DNA of 10,525 bases from an uncultured Ruminococcus sp. (GTDB taxonomy: Bacteria > Bacillota > Clostridia > Oscillospirales > Acutalibacteraceae): the NCBI GenBank assembly GCA_902766305.1, contig CACXDE010000272.1, positions 1 through 10,525 on the forward strand, given 5' to 3'. The translations under genes were made by a program, and so were the position numbers. Shown here in pieces: positions 1 to 6,564 of the stretch. The notes under the pieces were generated by a model that searched no databases, was not told where the DNA came from, and saw only the letters and a program-made list of their open reading frames with translations. The number at the start of each line of letters is the position of its first letter. The first letter of the stretch is position 1.

Positions 1-255
1 AATATTTCCGCACAGCACAAGATGGAAAAGGGCGATATAGTGGTCACGTCCGGCTATGGCGGAAAATATCCCAAAAATATCCGGATAGGTACAGTAAAGT
101 CTATCGAGCATGATTACAATGGTTTGCCTATGGCACTTATTGATCCTTTTGAGGATGTGAGATATATCAGGTCTGCCGCTGTGATAACAGATTTCAGCGG
201 TAAGGGCGAAATAGAAACATATACTTCTCCGGCTGCACAAAACAGTAAAAACTGA
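1..255 (+). CDS. mreC: Rod shape-determining protein MreC, 3' fragment
   Basis: The reading frame is open from base 1 to a TGA at 253-255, so this is the C-terminal ~84 residues of a gene that starts upstream of the window. MreC is a bitopic periplasm-side scaffold of the elongasome; it links cytoplasmic MreB filaments to MreD, RodA and PBP2. The visible part matches the second beta-barrel of MreC: GDIVVTSGYGGKYPKNIRIG followed by GTVKSIEHD and LIDPFEDVRYI. This corresponds to the family pattern GD.VVTSG.gg.fP.gi.iG.V. and ..v.P..d....e.V.V. The tail after the barrel is short and polar. mreD follows after 14 bp and encodes its functional partner, which supports the assignment. An internal ATG at 22 is not the true start. 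Identification is based on motif and context; the N-terminal membrane helix and coiled coil are outside the window. Confidence 0.88.
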   Translation, partial: NISAQHKMEKGDIVVTSGYGGKYPKNIRIGTVKSIEHDYNGLPMALIDPFEDVRYIRSAAVITDFSGKGEIETYTSPAAQNSKN

Positions 256-269
256 AAGCGGGGGATAAA

Positions 270-779
270 ATGAACGGATTCAAAGCGGTAAGATATATTA
301 CGTTTTTGCTTGAAATAATATTGTGTTATATTGTTCAGACGATACCCGATATGACGCTTGAGGTATTCGGCGGACGGCCTGTTCTGCTTATTTCCCTTGC
401 GCTGTCAATAGCAGTATTTGAGGAAGAGATACCCTCCATCTTTTTTGGGGTATTGTGCGGATTGCTGTCGGATGTGAATTACAGCGGACCTGTGGGATAC
501 TACGCTATAATGCTTGCGGTTCTTGGATATATCGTAAGCACAATGATGAGAAATTATATCCATACAAATCTGCTTACAACGATAATAATAGCGTCACTGA
601 GCATACCCGTTATTATTTTCGGGCAGTTCATACTTTTCTATGTTGCTGCCGGATATACAGATGTCTGGGGATATTTTCTCAGGCATTATTTATCAAGAAT
701 AATATATACATGGGTATTCGTTCCTGTATTCTACGGTGTGAACCGGTTTATAGCTGAAAAAACAATAAGAAATAAATAA
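270..779 (+). CDS. mreD: Rod shape-determining protein MreD
   Basis: This encodes a 169-residue, very hydrophobic protein of the size usual for MreD. MreD is the polytopic membrane subunit of the elongasome and works with MreC and PBP2 during lateral wall synthesis. About five membrane segments can be drawn (roughly residues 8-26, 37-52, 56-70, 77-92 and 103-128), with a further hydrophobic stretch at 143-160. The diagnostic loop is present at about residues 58-78: FFGVLCGLLSDVNYSGPVGY, matching the family pattern G...GLl.D......G. The start is ATG 270, preceded by a G-rich ribosome site GGGGG at 260-264 with a 5-nt gap. The gene lies 14 bp after mreC and 18 bp before the PBP2 gene, on the same strand, so the three are almost certainly one transcript whose promoter is upstream of the window. 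Confidence 0.9.
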   Translation: MNGFKAVRYITFLLEIILCYIVQTIPDMTLEVFGGRPVLLISLALSIAVFEEEIPSIFFGVLCGLLSDVNYSGPVGYYAIMLAVLGYIVSTMMRNYIHTNLLTTIIIASLSIPVIIFGQFILFYVAAGYTDVWGYFLRHYLSRIIYTWVFVPVFYGVNRFIAEKTIRNK

Positions 780-797
780 AAACAGCATTGTGCGGGG

Positions 798-2819
798 GTG
801 GGCAAAGCGAAAGTAAAAAAATGGAGATACGCATTTATACTGACACTGGTAACAGTTGTGTCCGGTGTTTTTTGTGCAAGGCTTGTACAATGGCAGCTGA
901 AAGAGAACGATATATACGAAGATATTGCGCTGACTTCAACAGAATATACGATAGAGACAGACGCTATCAGAGGAGAAATATTTGACGCAAACGGAGAACC
1001 GCTTGCCCAGAATACCACAGGTTATAATATAATCATAAATAAGATATTTACTCCTGAAGACCAGCTTAATGAATATATCCTTAAGCTTTTAGAGCTTACG
1101 GAAAAATGCGGATGCAAATGGGAGGACAATCTGCCGATAAAGCAGAACGGGGACGGTCATTTTGTTTTTGAGGAAAAAAGAGACGATGATATAGCACAGC
1201 TCAAAAGCAAGGATTTTCTCAACATGAATCCATATTCCACTGCTGATGAATGTATCCAGCGTCTATCGGAAAGATATGAATGTCAGAATATCAGTAAAAA
1301 CAGATGGCACGATGTTATCAGCGTAAGATATAATATGGAAAAGAATCAGTACAGCAGGAGCAAACCCTATACATTTGCAAAAGAACTGACTGAAAATGCA
1401 ATGTCTGTCATATCCGAGAATACTCAGGGCTTACCGGGGATAGAAATAGAGGATTATGCCGTAAGAAAATATGTTAACGGAGGCACTGCGCCTCATATTG
1501 TAGGGATAACAGGTCTTATTTCTGCTGAAGAATATGACGAGCTGAAGAACAAGGGCTATGCCTATAATGATACCGTAGGAAAAATGGGAATTGAGTATGC
1601 TTTTGAAAGTCAGCTCAGAGGCAAGCCCGGCAGCAAAACCTATGAAGTCAATCCTGACGGGACAGCCTTTGAAAAATCCACTGCTCAGTCTCAGCCGGGA
1701 AATTCGGTTCATCTGACGATAAATTCAAAATATCAGAATTTCGCCAAAAAGGTTCTTAAAGAAGCGGTTGAACAGGCGCAGGAATATCATCTTTCCACCG
1801 GCAGAGCATATACCGGCGAGGATTGTGTAGGCGCATCACTGGTAATACTTAACGTAAAGGACTTTTCTATCATATGCGCTGCTAACTATCCGGATTACGA
1901 TCTGTCGAAATATTATACAGACTATGACAAGCTACTTGAAACCAAGGGCGATCCCCTTGTAAACAGAGCCTTTGACGGTGCATTAGCACCCGGCTCAACT
2001 TTCAAGCCTATGGTTGCGGCGGCTGCGCTTGAGGAAGGCGCAATAACCACAGCCACAAGAATAGACTGTCAGGGAATATATACTACCGGCGGTCTTAAAC
2101 TGAATTGTATGCACGTACACGGGTCGCTGAATGTTTACGAAGGCATAAGGGAATCGTGCAACGTATTTTTTGCTGAAACGGCAAGACTTTTAGGAATTGA
2201 GAAGCTTAATATCTATGCAAAGCGCTGCGGTCTCGGAACAAAAACCGGCGTTGAGATAGGCGAAAGCTCCGGCACGGTCGCCGGTCCTGAATACAGCGAG
2301 CTTATAGGGTCGGAGTGGTATGCGCCGCAGGTCTCCCCGGCAGGAATAGGTCAGTCGGATAACCAGTTTACACCCTTACAGCTTGCCACATATGCTGCTA
2401 CTATCGCAAACAACGGTGTACGTCTGAAAACTCATGTTGTGGACAAGATCACAAGCTATGACGGCAGCAAGGTCATCTATCAGTCAAAGCCCCAGGCTGT
2501 TGATAATATGGGAGTAAGTGAAAGTAATCTGAACGAGGTCAAGGTTGCTATGAACATGGCAGCAAGCAGCTATGATTCATTCAGTAATTTCAGCATGAAA
2601 ATAGCCGGAAAAACAGGTACAGCAGAAAATTCCGGTACAGACCATGCAAATTTCATATGCTTTGCGCCTTACGATGAGCCGGAAATCGCAATGGCAATAA
2701 TGGTTGAGCACGGTGCAAAAAGCTGGGTTGCTGCCGATGCCGCAGAAAAAATGCTGACAGAATATTTTGGTCTGAAAAAGGATGACGACAAGCAGTCACT
2801 TTCTTCACAGCTTGGATAG
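798..2819 (+). CDS. mrdA: Penicillin-binding protein 2 (class B transpeptidase of the elongasome)
   Basis: The product has 673 residues, close to other PBP2 proteins. It cross-links peptidoglycan strands on the outer face of the membrane during rod elongation, together with RodA, MreC and MreD. A short basic N-terminus (KAKVKKWR) leads into one membrane anchor at about residues 11-30. The non-catalytic dimerisation domain follows, starting with RGEIFDANG at about 58-66. The C-terminal transpeptidase domain has all three active-site motifs: S400-T-F-K403 in APGSTFKP, S453-C-N455 in RESCNVFF, and K605-T-G-T in AGKTGTAE. The only usable in-frame start after the mreD stop is GTG at 798. The G-run that should be its ribosome site (794-798) touches the start codon, which is unusual. 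Position directly after mreCD favours MrdA over a sporulation or divisome PBP. In related genomes minC/minD/minE/rodA/mgsA often follow, but here a terminator and a convergent gene follow instead. Confidence 0.92.
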   Translation: MGKAKVKKWRYAFILTLVTVVSGVFCARLVQWQLKENDIYEDIALTSTEYTIETDAIRGEIFDANGEPLAQNTTGYNIIINKIFTPEDQLNEYILKLLELTEKCGCKWEDNLPIKQNGDGHFVFEEKRDDDIAQLKSKDFLNMNPYSTADECIQRLSERYECQNISKNRWHDVISVRYNMEKNQYSRSKPYTFAKELTENAMSVISENTQGLPGIEIEDYAVRKYVNGGTAPHIVGITGLISAEEYDELKNKGYAYNDTVGKMGIEYAFESQLRGKPGSKTYEVNPDGTAFEKSTAQSQPGNSVHLTINSKYQNFAKKVLKEAVEQAQEYHLSTGRAYTGEDCVGASLVILNVKDFSIICAANYPDYDLSKYYTDYDKLLETKGDPLVNRAFDGALAPGSTFKPMVAAAALEEGAITTATRIDCQGIYTTGGLKLNCMHVHGSLNVYEGIRESCNVFFAETARLLGIEKLNIYAKRCGLGTKTGVEIGESSGTVAGPEYSELIGSEWYAPQVSPAGIGQSDNQFTPLQLATYAATIANNGVRLKTHVVDKITSYDGSKVIYQSKPQAVDNMGVSESNLNEVKVAMNMAASSYDSFSNFSMKIAGKTGTAENSGTDHANFICFAPYDEPEIAMAIMVEHGAKSWVAADAAEKMLTEYFGLKKDDDKQSLSSQLG

Positions 2820-2830
2820 TTTCCCGACAC

Positions 2831-2918
2831 TGTCATTCTGAGGAGCGTAGGCGACGAAGAATCTTTACAACAAGTCTGATTTTATGGTAAAGATCCTTCG
2901 CTAACGCTCAGGATGACA
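2831..2918. repeat. Imperfect long palindromic intergenic repeat, copy 1
   Basis: The left arm starts TGTCATTCTGAGGAGCGT (2831-2848) and continues to ATCTTTAC (2861-2868). The right arm runs from GTAAAGATCCTTCGC (2888-2902) to ACGCTCAGGATGACA (2904-2918). The arms pair over about 35 nt with a few mismatches and small indels around an 18-nt loop (2869-2887), so the transcript would fold into a long hairpin. It sits just after the PBP2 stop. A diverged copy lies near the right end of the window (10316-10503). Similar TGTCATTCTGAG palindromes are, from general knowledge, scattered in many bacterial genomes as non-autonomous repeats. Two heptamer-like units, AACAACT and CAAAACT (2919-2932), lie directly beside it. 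Confidence 0.85.
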
Positions 2919-2976
2919 AACAACTCAAAACTCTTAGGTTGACAGTATTGCCCTGAAAAGGATTGCGGCAAAAACG

Positions 2977-3011
2977 ATCCCCTCATTGGATAAACCAGTG
3001 AGGGGATTTTT
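2977..3011. terminator. Bidirectional rho-independent terminator between PBP2 and the LRR gene
   Basis: A 13-bp stem (ATCCCCTCATTGG at 2977-2989 against CCAGTGAGGGGAT at 2995-3007, one T-G pair) closes an ATAAA loop. TTTTT follows on the plus strand (3007-3011) and AAAAA precedes at 2970-2974, which gives TTTTT on the minus strand. It therefore can end both the plus-strand mreC-mreD-mrdA transcript and the minus-strand LRR transcript, which stops at 3033. Confidence 0.9.
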
Positions 3012-3032
3012 GCATTCAGAACCGTCTGAAAT

Positions 3033-5723
3033 TTATTTTACTGTAAGCTTGAAGTCCTTTGTAACTGTTGTTCCTTCGCCGTATTTGTCCTTGACATTGA
3101 TCCTTACGATGTATGTTCCGGCTGTCTTTGGTGTGAACTTCATTGAATCATACTTTGTATAGACTGAACCGCTGGAAGTAACGTATGCTTTTGTCCACAT
3201 GCTGTCTGTTGACTTTTTATAGTAATATGCGTACTTGTAGGGGCTTGTACCGCCTGTTGCCTTACCAGTCAGGGTTACTTCCGTACCGGCTGTTACACTT
3301 GCCGCACTGACTGTCGAGTTGTTTGTTAGAGCAGAGGTGTCAGCTGTAACTGTCAGTTTGAAGTCTTTTGATACTACTGTGCCTTCACCATACTTGTCCT
3401 TTACGTTGATTCTTACATCGTAAGTTCCCGATGTCTCGGGGGTAAACTTCATAGAATCATACTTTGTATAGGCTGAACCGCTTGAAGTAACGTATGCCTT
3501 TGTCCACGCACTGTCTGTAGACTTCTTATAATAGTAAGCATACTTGTACGGGCTTGTGCCGCCGGTTGCCTTACCAGTCAGGGTTACTTCTGTACCTGCT
3601 GTTACTGTAGTTGCGCTGACTGTCGATTTATTTGTCAGAGCGGCATCTTTGACTGTAAGCTTGAAGTCCTTTGATACTACTGTACCTTCGCCGTATTTGT
3701 CTTTGACATTTATCCTTACAGTGTATGTTCCGGCAGTCTTGGGAGTGAATTTCATTGAATCATACTTTGTATAAACAGAGCCGCTTGAAGTTACATACGC
3801 TTTTGTCCATGTACTGTCTGTTGACTTTTTGTAGTAGTAAGCATACTTGTACGGGCTTGTACCGCCTGTCGCCTTACCTGTCATAGTAACCTCTGTACCA
3901 GCTGTTACGGTGGTAGCACTTATTGCAGAGCTATTTTTTAGTTTTGTATCAGCAGCTGATGAAACAAATTGGAGATCGTTATCTTTTGCATATGTCTCAG
4001 CAACAGAACCTGTTTCACCGTAAATAATAAAGTCAGAAACCCTCTGTTTATCCCAATAATCATCATAATAATATCCCAAAGAAACATCTTCAATACTTGT
4101 GACACTGCTTGGTATCGTTATGTTTTTAAGACTTTGGGAACCGTCAATCGCATCCTGATAAATGGTTTTTACTCCATCAGGAATAATTAGTGACGTCTTC
4201 CCTCCCGGGCAACATCTTAGCACGGTTTTATTTTTATCATACAAAGCCCCGTCAACCGAACTAAAATACTCATTATTAGAATCTACATTAATTTCTTTAA
4301 GACTATTACAATCAGAAAAAGCGTGAGCTCCTATTCCTGAAACAAATTCAGGTATTGTTATACTTGTAAGGCTTGTACAATATCCAAAAGCAGTCATATC
4401 AATACTAATAAGTTGAGTAGGAAGTGTTATGTTTCTCAGATTATAACAATGATAAAAGCAATCATACTCAATATTTGTTACAGTATTCGGAATAGTTACA
4501 CTTTCGAGATTTGTGCAACCCGAAAAAAGACCAACACTAAGTTTTTTTAGTCCAACAGGAATGTTTATGCTTTTTATATTTTTACACCCACTGAAAGCCA
4601 TCTGTCCGATATCACTTATACTATTTGGCATTTCTACATTGGTAAGACTTCGACAGCCATAAAACGCTCTATTACCAATACTTGTCACACTGTCCGATAA
4701 GGTTATGTTTGTAAGATTCTTGCAAATATAAAACGCTTCATCTCCAATAGAGGCTAAACTATTTGGAACAACTACACTTTTTAGACTTTCACAACCACAA
4801 AATGCTTGATAACCAATATTATTAACCCCGTTCGAAATAGTTATATTCGAAAGACAGCTACAGCCAAAAAACGTTCCATCTTCAATACTTGATACATTTT
4901 CTGGAATATTAACACTATCCAATGCACAATATATGAACGCATACTGTCCAATTTCCGTTACACTCTCAGGAATAGATACACTTACCAAAGAACTACACCA
5001 CTGAAAAGCATAATCGCCAATACTTGTTACATTTTTGGTGATTATAACGTTTTTTAGATTCTGACAATTACCAAAGGCTGAATCCCCTATAACCTTCACA
5101 CTTTCCGGAATTGATACACTATCTTTTTTACAAGGACAGCATATAAGTATTGTACATTGTTTATTATAAAGAATACCATCTTGAGAACTATAATTTTGGT
5201 TATTATCGCTCACGTTAATTGTTATTAAATCAAAGCAATCACTAAACACCGAGTTGCCTATATATTCCACACTATCAGGTATGGTTATGCTCGTAAGACT
5301 GCTGCAACCAGAAAATGCCCAATCTCCTATAGTTGTTACACTGGACGGGATGGTAACGCTCATAAGATTGCCGCAACTTGAAAATGCCCTCTCGCTGATA
5401 TGCGTCACAGGTTTATCGTTAATTTCTGACGGTATATCTGCAATTTGAGCATCACCATTACATCCTTTAATAGTTATCGTATTGTCAGCATTAACTTCGT
5501 AGCTGAAAACTCCATAAGTTCCCACTCCGCTTACCGTTGGGCTTGGAGTTACAGGGGTATAGGGTTCTATAATGTGTGGCTCAATTGTTTTGGGATTTGA
5601 ATCTGTTTCCGCACTTGCTGTGATACCGCTGTCTGGTACAAGAACAGGCAATGTTACTGCTGCACTTCCGACCATCGCCGCACAAAGCGACACAGCTAAC
5701 AGTTTTTTTAACAAAGTTTTCAT
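3033..5723 (-). CDS. Secreted BspA-like leucine-rich-repeat protein with three C-terminal repeat domains
   Basis: The product has 896 residues from ATG 5723. The upstream ATG at 5729 lies one base from the GGAGG site (5731-5735), while ATG 5723 has a 7-nt gap and is the better start. Numbering below counts from the upstream ATG. The N-terminus is a signal peptide: KTLLKKLL, a hydrophobic core, and an ITASA-ET cleavage site near residue 40. Residues ~105-550 are about 20 BspA-type repeats with the pattern IG..AF..C..L..V.IP.SVT. Two repeats carry a longer insert with DG.LY.K.....CCP (about 177-202 and 485-510). Residues 597-898 are three copies of a ~100-residue Ig-like domain containing GGTSPYKYAYYYKKSTDS and VRINVKDKYGEGT. 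No LPxTG sorting signal, dockerin or membrane anchor is seen, so it is probably released or loosely surface-bound. BspA-type proteins often act in adhesion or protein binding; the ligand here is unknown. Confidence 0.88.
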   Translation of the reverse strand: MKTLLKKLLAVSLCAAMVGSAAVTLPVLVPDSGITASAETDSNPKTIEPHIIEPYTPVTPSPTVSGVGTYGVFSYEVNADNTITIKGCNGDAQIADIPSEINDKPVTHISERAFSSCGNLMSVTIPSSVTTIGDWAFSGCSSLTSITIPDSVEYIGNSVFSDCFDLITINVSDNNQNYSSQDGILYNKQCTILICCPCKKDSVSIPESVKVIGDSAFGNCQNLKNVIITKNVTSIGDYAFQWCSSLVSVSIPESVTEIGQYAFIYCALDSVNIPENVSSIEDGTFFGCSCLSNITISNGVNNIGYQAFCGCESLKSVVVPNSLASIGDEAFYICKNLTNITLSDSVTSIGNRAFYGCRSLTNVEMPNSISDIGQMAFSGCKNIKSINIPVGLKKLSVGLFSGCTNLESVTIPNTVTNIEYDCFYHCYNLRNITLPTQLISIDMTAFGYCTSLTSITIPEFVSGIGAHAFSDCNSLKEINVDSNNEYFSSVDGALYDKNKTVLRCCPGGKTSLIIPDGVKTIYQDAIDGSQSLKNITIPSSVTSIEDVSLGYYYDDYWDKQRVSDFIIYGETGSVAETYAKDNDLQFVSSAADTKLKNSSAISATTVTAGTEVTMTGKATGGTSPYKYAYYYKKSTDSTWTKAYVTSSGSVYTKYDSMKFTPKTAGTYTVRINVKDKYGEGTVVSKDFKLTVKDAALTNKSTVSATTVTAGTEVTLTGKATGGTSPYKYAYYYKKSTDSAWTKAYVTSSGSAYTKYDSMKFTPETSGTYDVRINVKDKYGEGTVVSKDFKLTVTADTSALTNNSTVSAASVTAGTEVTLTGKATGGTSPYKYAYYYKKSTDSMWTKAYVTSSGSVYTKYDSMKFTPKTAGTYIVRINVKDKYGEGTTVTKDFKLTVK
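3036..3941 (-). repeat. Three tandem ~300-bp repeats encoding the C-terminal domains
   Basis: The three copies occupy 3639-3941, 3330-3638 and 3036-3329 (in reading order on the minus strand) and encode residues 597-697, 698-800 and 801-898. The protein copies differ at only a few positions each, for example STDSTWT, STDSAWT and STDSMWT, and long stretches are also nearly identical in DNA. Differences are partly synonymous. Such in-frame near-identical units can expand or contract by homologous recombination, so copy number may vary between strains. Confidence 0.9.
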
Positions 5724-5763
5724 AAACATTCCTCCGTTTCATAAAAATAAATTATCACTTTAG

Positions 5764-5792
5764 ATTATAGGATACTTTTAACCAAATGTCAA
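5764..5792 (-). promoter_or_regulatory. Perfect consensus housekeeping-sigma promoter of the LRR gene
   Basis: On the minus strand TTGACA (5792-5787) is followed by exactly 17 bp and then TATAAT (5769-5764). The expected transcription start is near 5757, giving a leader of roughly 30 nt that contains GGAGG (5735-5731). A full match in both boxes with ideal spacing predicts strong, constitutive transcription unless a regulator intervenes. Confidence 0.85.
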
Positions 5793-5980
5793 TATAATGA
5801 GTTGAAAATATTTGTATTAATTTTTCGTAATTAAAATTTATTATATATTGATATCAATTTATAATATCATATAATCAAATCTGAGCAAATATTAATATCA
5901 ACTTTAATTATTATTATAATGTATTAATCTCGCATTTGTCAAGATATAATAAAAATATATTATAAAAGAGGAATGATATT
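5793..5980. other. AT-rich intergenic region with palindromes upstream of the RHH gene
   Basis: This stretch is almost entirely A and T and holds no gene. It includes a perfect 12-bp palindrome ATTGATATCAAT (5847-5858) and an inverted repeat TATAATA (5945-5951) / TATTATA (5958-5964) directly before the RHH ribosome site. A weak plus-strand promoter candidate is TTAATA (5892-5897), 17 bp, TATAAT (5915-5920). The palindromes could be operator sites for the small DNA-binding protein encoded next to them, by analogy with autoregulated ribbon-helix-helix proteins; this is inference. Confidence 0.45.
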
Positions 5981-6172
5981 ATGAAAGATACAAGCATTGA
6001 ACCACTCAGAATAAAAAGAAGAGGTGATGACGGTTATAAAAACATCTCCGTCCGCATACGTGAGGATACGCTGTCCGAAATAGACAAGATAGCTGCTGAA
6101 ACCAACTATTCCCGGAATGAGCTTATCAACCTTATCCTTAGTCACGGCATAAAAACCATTATCATAGAATAA
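5981..6172 (+). CDS. Small ribbon-helix-helix (CopG/Arc-type) DNA-binding protein
   Basis: The product has 63 residues with the pattern of a ribbon-helix-helix fold: a basic N-terminal tail (LRIKRRGDDG), a beta strand NISVRIRED at about residues 21-29, helix A TLSEIDKIAAETN (30-42), a turn, then helix B SRNELINLILSHGI (44-57). RHH dimers bind DNA through the paired strands, so ISVRI would make base contacts. The start ATG 5981 has AGAGG (5967-5971) as ribosome site. A hairpin after the stop (6175-6207) makes it a single-gene unit. Proteins of this size are often antitoxins or copy-number and mobile-element regulators, but no matching toxin gene of the RelE, ParE or Fic type follows, so it is an orphan here. 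The palindromes upstream suggest autoregulation. The RHH call is firm by pattern; the role is unknown. Confidence 0.75.
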   Translation: MKDTSIEPLRIKRRGDDGYKNISVRIREDTLSEIDKIAAETNYSRNELINLILSHGIKTIIIE

Positions 6173-6174
6173 TA

Positions 6175-6207
6175 CCCCTCCCAGAATATGCCGTACTCTG
6201 TGAGGGG
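6175..6207 (+). terminator. Hairpin terminator after the RHH gene
   Basis: CCCCTCCCAGAAT (6175-6187) pairs with ACTCTGTGAGGGG (6195-6207) apart from two mismatches, around a 7-nt loop. The following sequence CTGTATTTT is only moderately T-rich, so termination may be incomplete. It lies 3 bp after the RHH stop codon and about 30 bp before the small-RNA promoter, insulating the two units. Confidence 0.7.
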
Positions 6208-6239
6208 GCTGTATTTTCATATTTGTGTTAATAAAATGG

Positions 6240-6268
6240 TTGACAAATCCGTAAAAACACACTATAAT
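6240..6268 (+). promoter_or_regulatory. Perfect consensus promoter of the antitoxin RNA
   Basis: TTGACA (6240-6245), a 17-bp spacer and TATAAT (6263-6268) match the housekeeping consensus at every position. Transcription should begin near A6275. No open reading frame with a ribosome site follows before the terminator at 6328-6370, so this strong promoter serves a short untranslated RNA. Very strong antitoxin promoters are typical of type I systems, in which the RNA must be kept in excess over the toxin mRNA. Confidence 0.85.
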
Positions 6269-6274
6269 ATAGAC

Positions 6275-6368
6275 AGAAACAAGGCGACCAGCCAACTACG
6301 GCAGTCCCCCGAAGAATTGAGTTAAAGAGTAACCGCTTTCTTGCTAGGACAGGCGGTTACTTCTTTTT
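6275..6368 (+). ncRNA. Predicted antisense antitoxin RNA of a type I toxin-antitoxin locus
   Basis: The transcript, about 94 nt, is bounded by a perfect promoter and a hairpin with TTCTTTTTT. It begins with AAGGCGACCAGCC (6281-6293) and ACTACGGCAGTCCCCC (6295-6310), then TTAAAGAG (6322-6329), then the terminator stem. It converges on the holin-like toxin gene and overlaps its last six codons, stop and 3' end, so about 40 nt are perfectly complementary to the toxin mRNA. In families such as TxpA/RatA and Fst/RNAII, a convergent short RNA of this kind blocks translation or promotes decay of the toxin mRNA. The terminator loop contains CUUG and CUAG, which fit the YUNR U-turn pattern used as a first-contact site in such systems. 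The leader also resembles the toxin mRNA leader in the same sense. Existence of the RNA is well supported by sequence; its antitoxin role is inferred from arrangement. Confidence 0.75.
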
Positions 6369-6370
6369 TA
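6328..6370. terminator. Shared bidirectional terminator of toxin mRNA and antitoxin RNA
   Basis: AGTAACCGC (6328-6336) pairs with GCGGTTACT (6353-6361) around a 16-nt loop. TTCTTTTTT (6361-6369) follows on the plus strand, a strong signal for the antitoxin RNA. On the minus strand the stem is followed by TCTTTAA, a weaker signal for the toxin mRNA. The toxin stop codon (6359-6357) lies inside the stem. Confidence 0.8.
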
Positions 6371-6461
6371 TATCGTGGTAAACCTTAATAGCATTAAGGA
6401 TAAAACCGGCGATGGCTATTATTAGCATAGCAGTTTGTATTGACTCACTGTATGTAATCAT
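6357..6461 (-). CDS. Putative holin-like type I toxin peptide
   Basis: The peptide has 34 residues: MITYSESIQT, then a hydrophobic membrane helix at about residues 11-26 (AMLIIAIAGFILNAIK), then a charged end, HDIKKK. This is the layout of the Firmicutes putative holin-like toxins (M.TYE....M...F...L...V..... KK) and of TxpA/Fst-type peptides, which insert into and depolarise the cell membrane. The start is ATG 6461; its ribosome site GGGGGTGGG (6473-6465) is strong but is enclosed in a hairpin (6469-6488). A longer reading frame running up to 6560 only translates the mRNA leader. The gene has its own promoter (6565-6593) and converges with the small RNA. It lies just downstream of mgsA but behind that gene's terminator. 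Toxicity is inferred from size, composition and arrangement; another small membrane peptide function cannot be excluded. Confidence 0.78.
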   Translation of the reverse strand: MITYSESIQTAMLIIAIAGFILNAIKVYHDIKKK

Positions 6462-6468
6462 AAACCCA

Positions 6469-6488
6469 CCCCCTTTCGCAAAAGGGAG
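6469..6488 (-). promoter_or_regulatory. Hairpin hiding the toxin ribosome binding site
   Basis: In the toxin mRNA, CUCCCUUU (6488-6481) pairs with AAAGGGGG (6476-6469) over 8 bp with one U-G pair and a UGCG loop. All five G residues of the ribosome site are paired. A second hairpin lies upstream (6508-6513 with 6519-6524). Hiding the ribosome site in the full-length mRNA is a known control in type I toxins. Confidence 0.75.
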
Positions 6489-6564
6489 CTTTATAAAGTT
6501 TTTCGCCCCCTCTTTAATAGAGGGAGACTGCCGCTTTTCCGTAGGCTGATCGCCTTGCAATTAT

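Noticed and set aside
821..985. ATG at 821 as the PBP2 start
   Set aside because: It is in a different frame from the PBP2 domains and ends at 985. The GTG 798 frame keeps the basic N-terminus and membrane anchor.
2820..3032. Remnant of an insertion sequence in the PBP2-LRR gap
   Set aside because: The palindrome has no transposase fragment and no target-site duplication that could be recognised. It is explained by a short non-coding repeat plus a terminator.
3036..3941. Cell-wall sorting or dockerin module at the C-terminus of the LRR protein
   Set aside because: The protein ends directly after the third Ig-like repeat (FKLTVK). There is no LPxTG, hydrophobic tail or calcium-binding dockerin loop.
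6281..6556. Classic par/Fst-type direct repeats giving complementary RNAs
   Set aside because: The shared blocks are inverted in the DNA, so the two RNAs carry the same sequence rather than complements. The locus resembles par in layout only.
6357..6560. 67-codon version of the toxin gene
   Set aside because: The added N-terminal part would start at a TTG at 6560, around the predicted transcription start, with no ribosome site. It translates the structured leader. The ATG at 6461 has a strong ribosome site.
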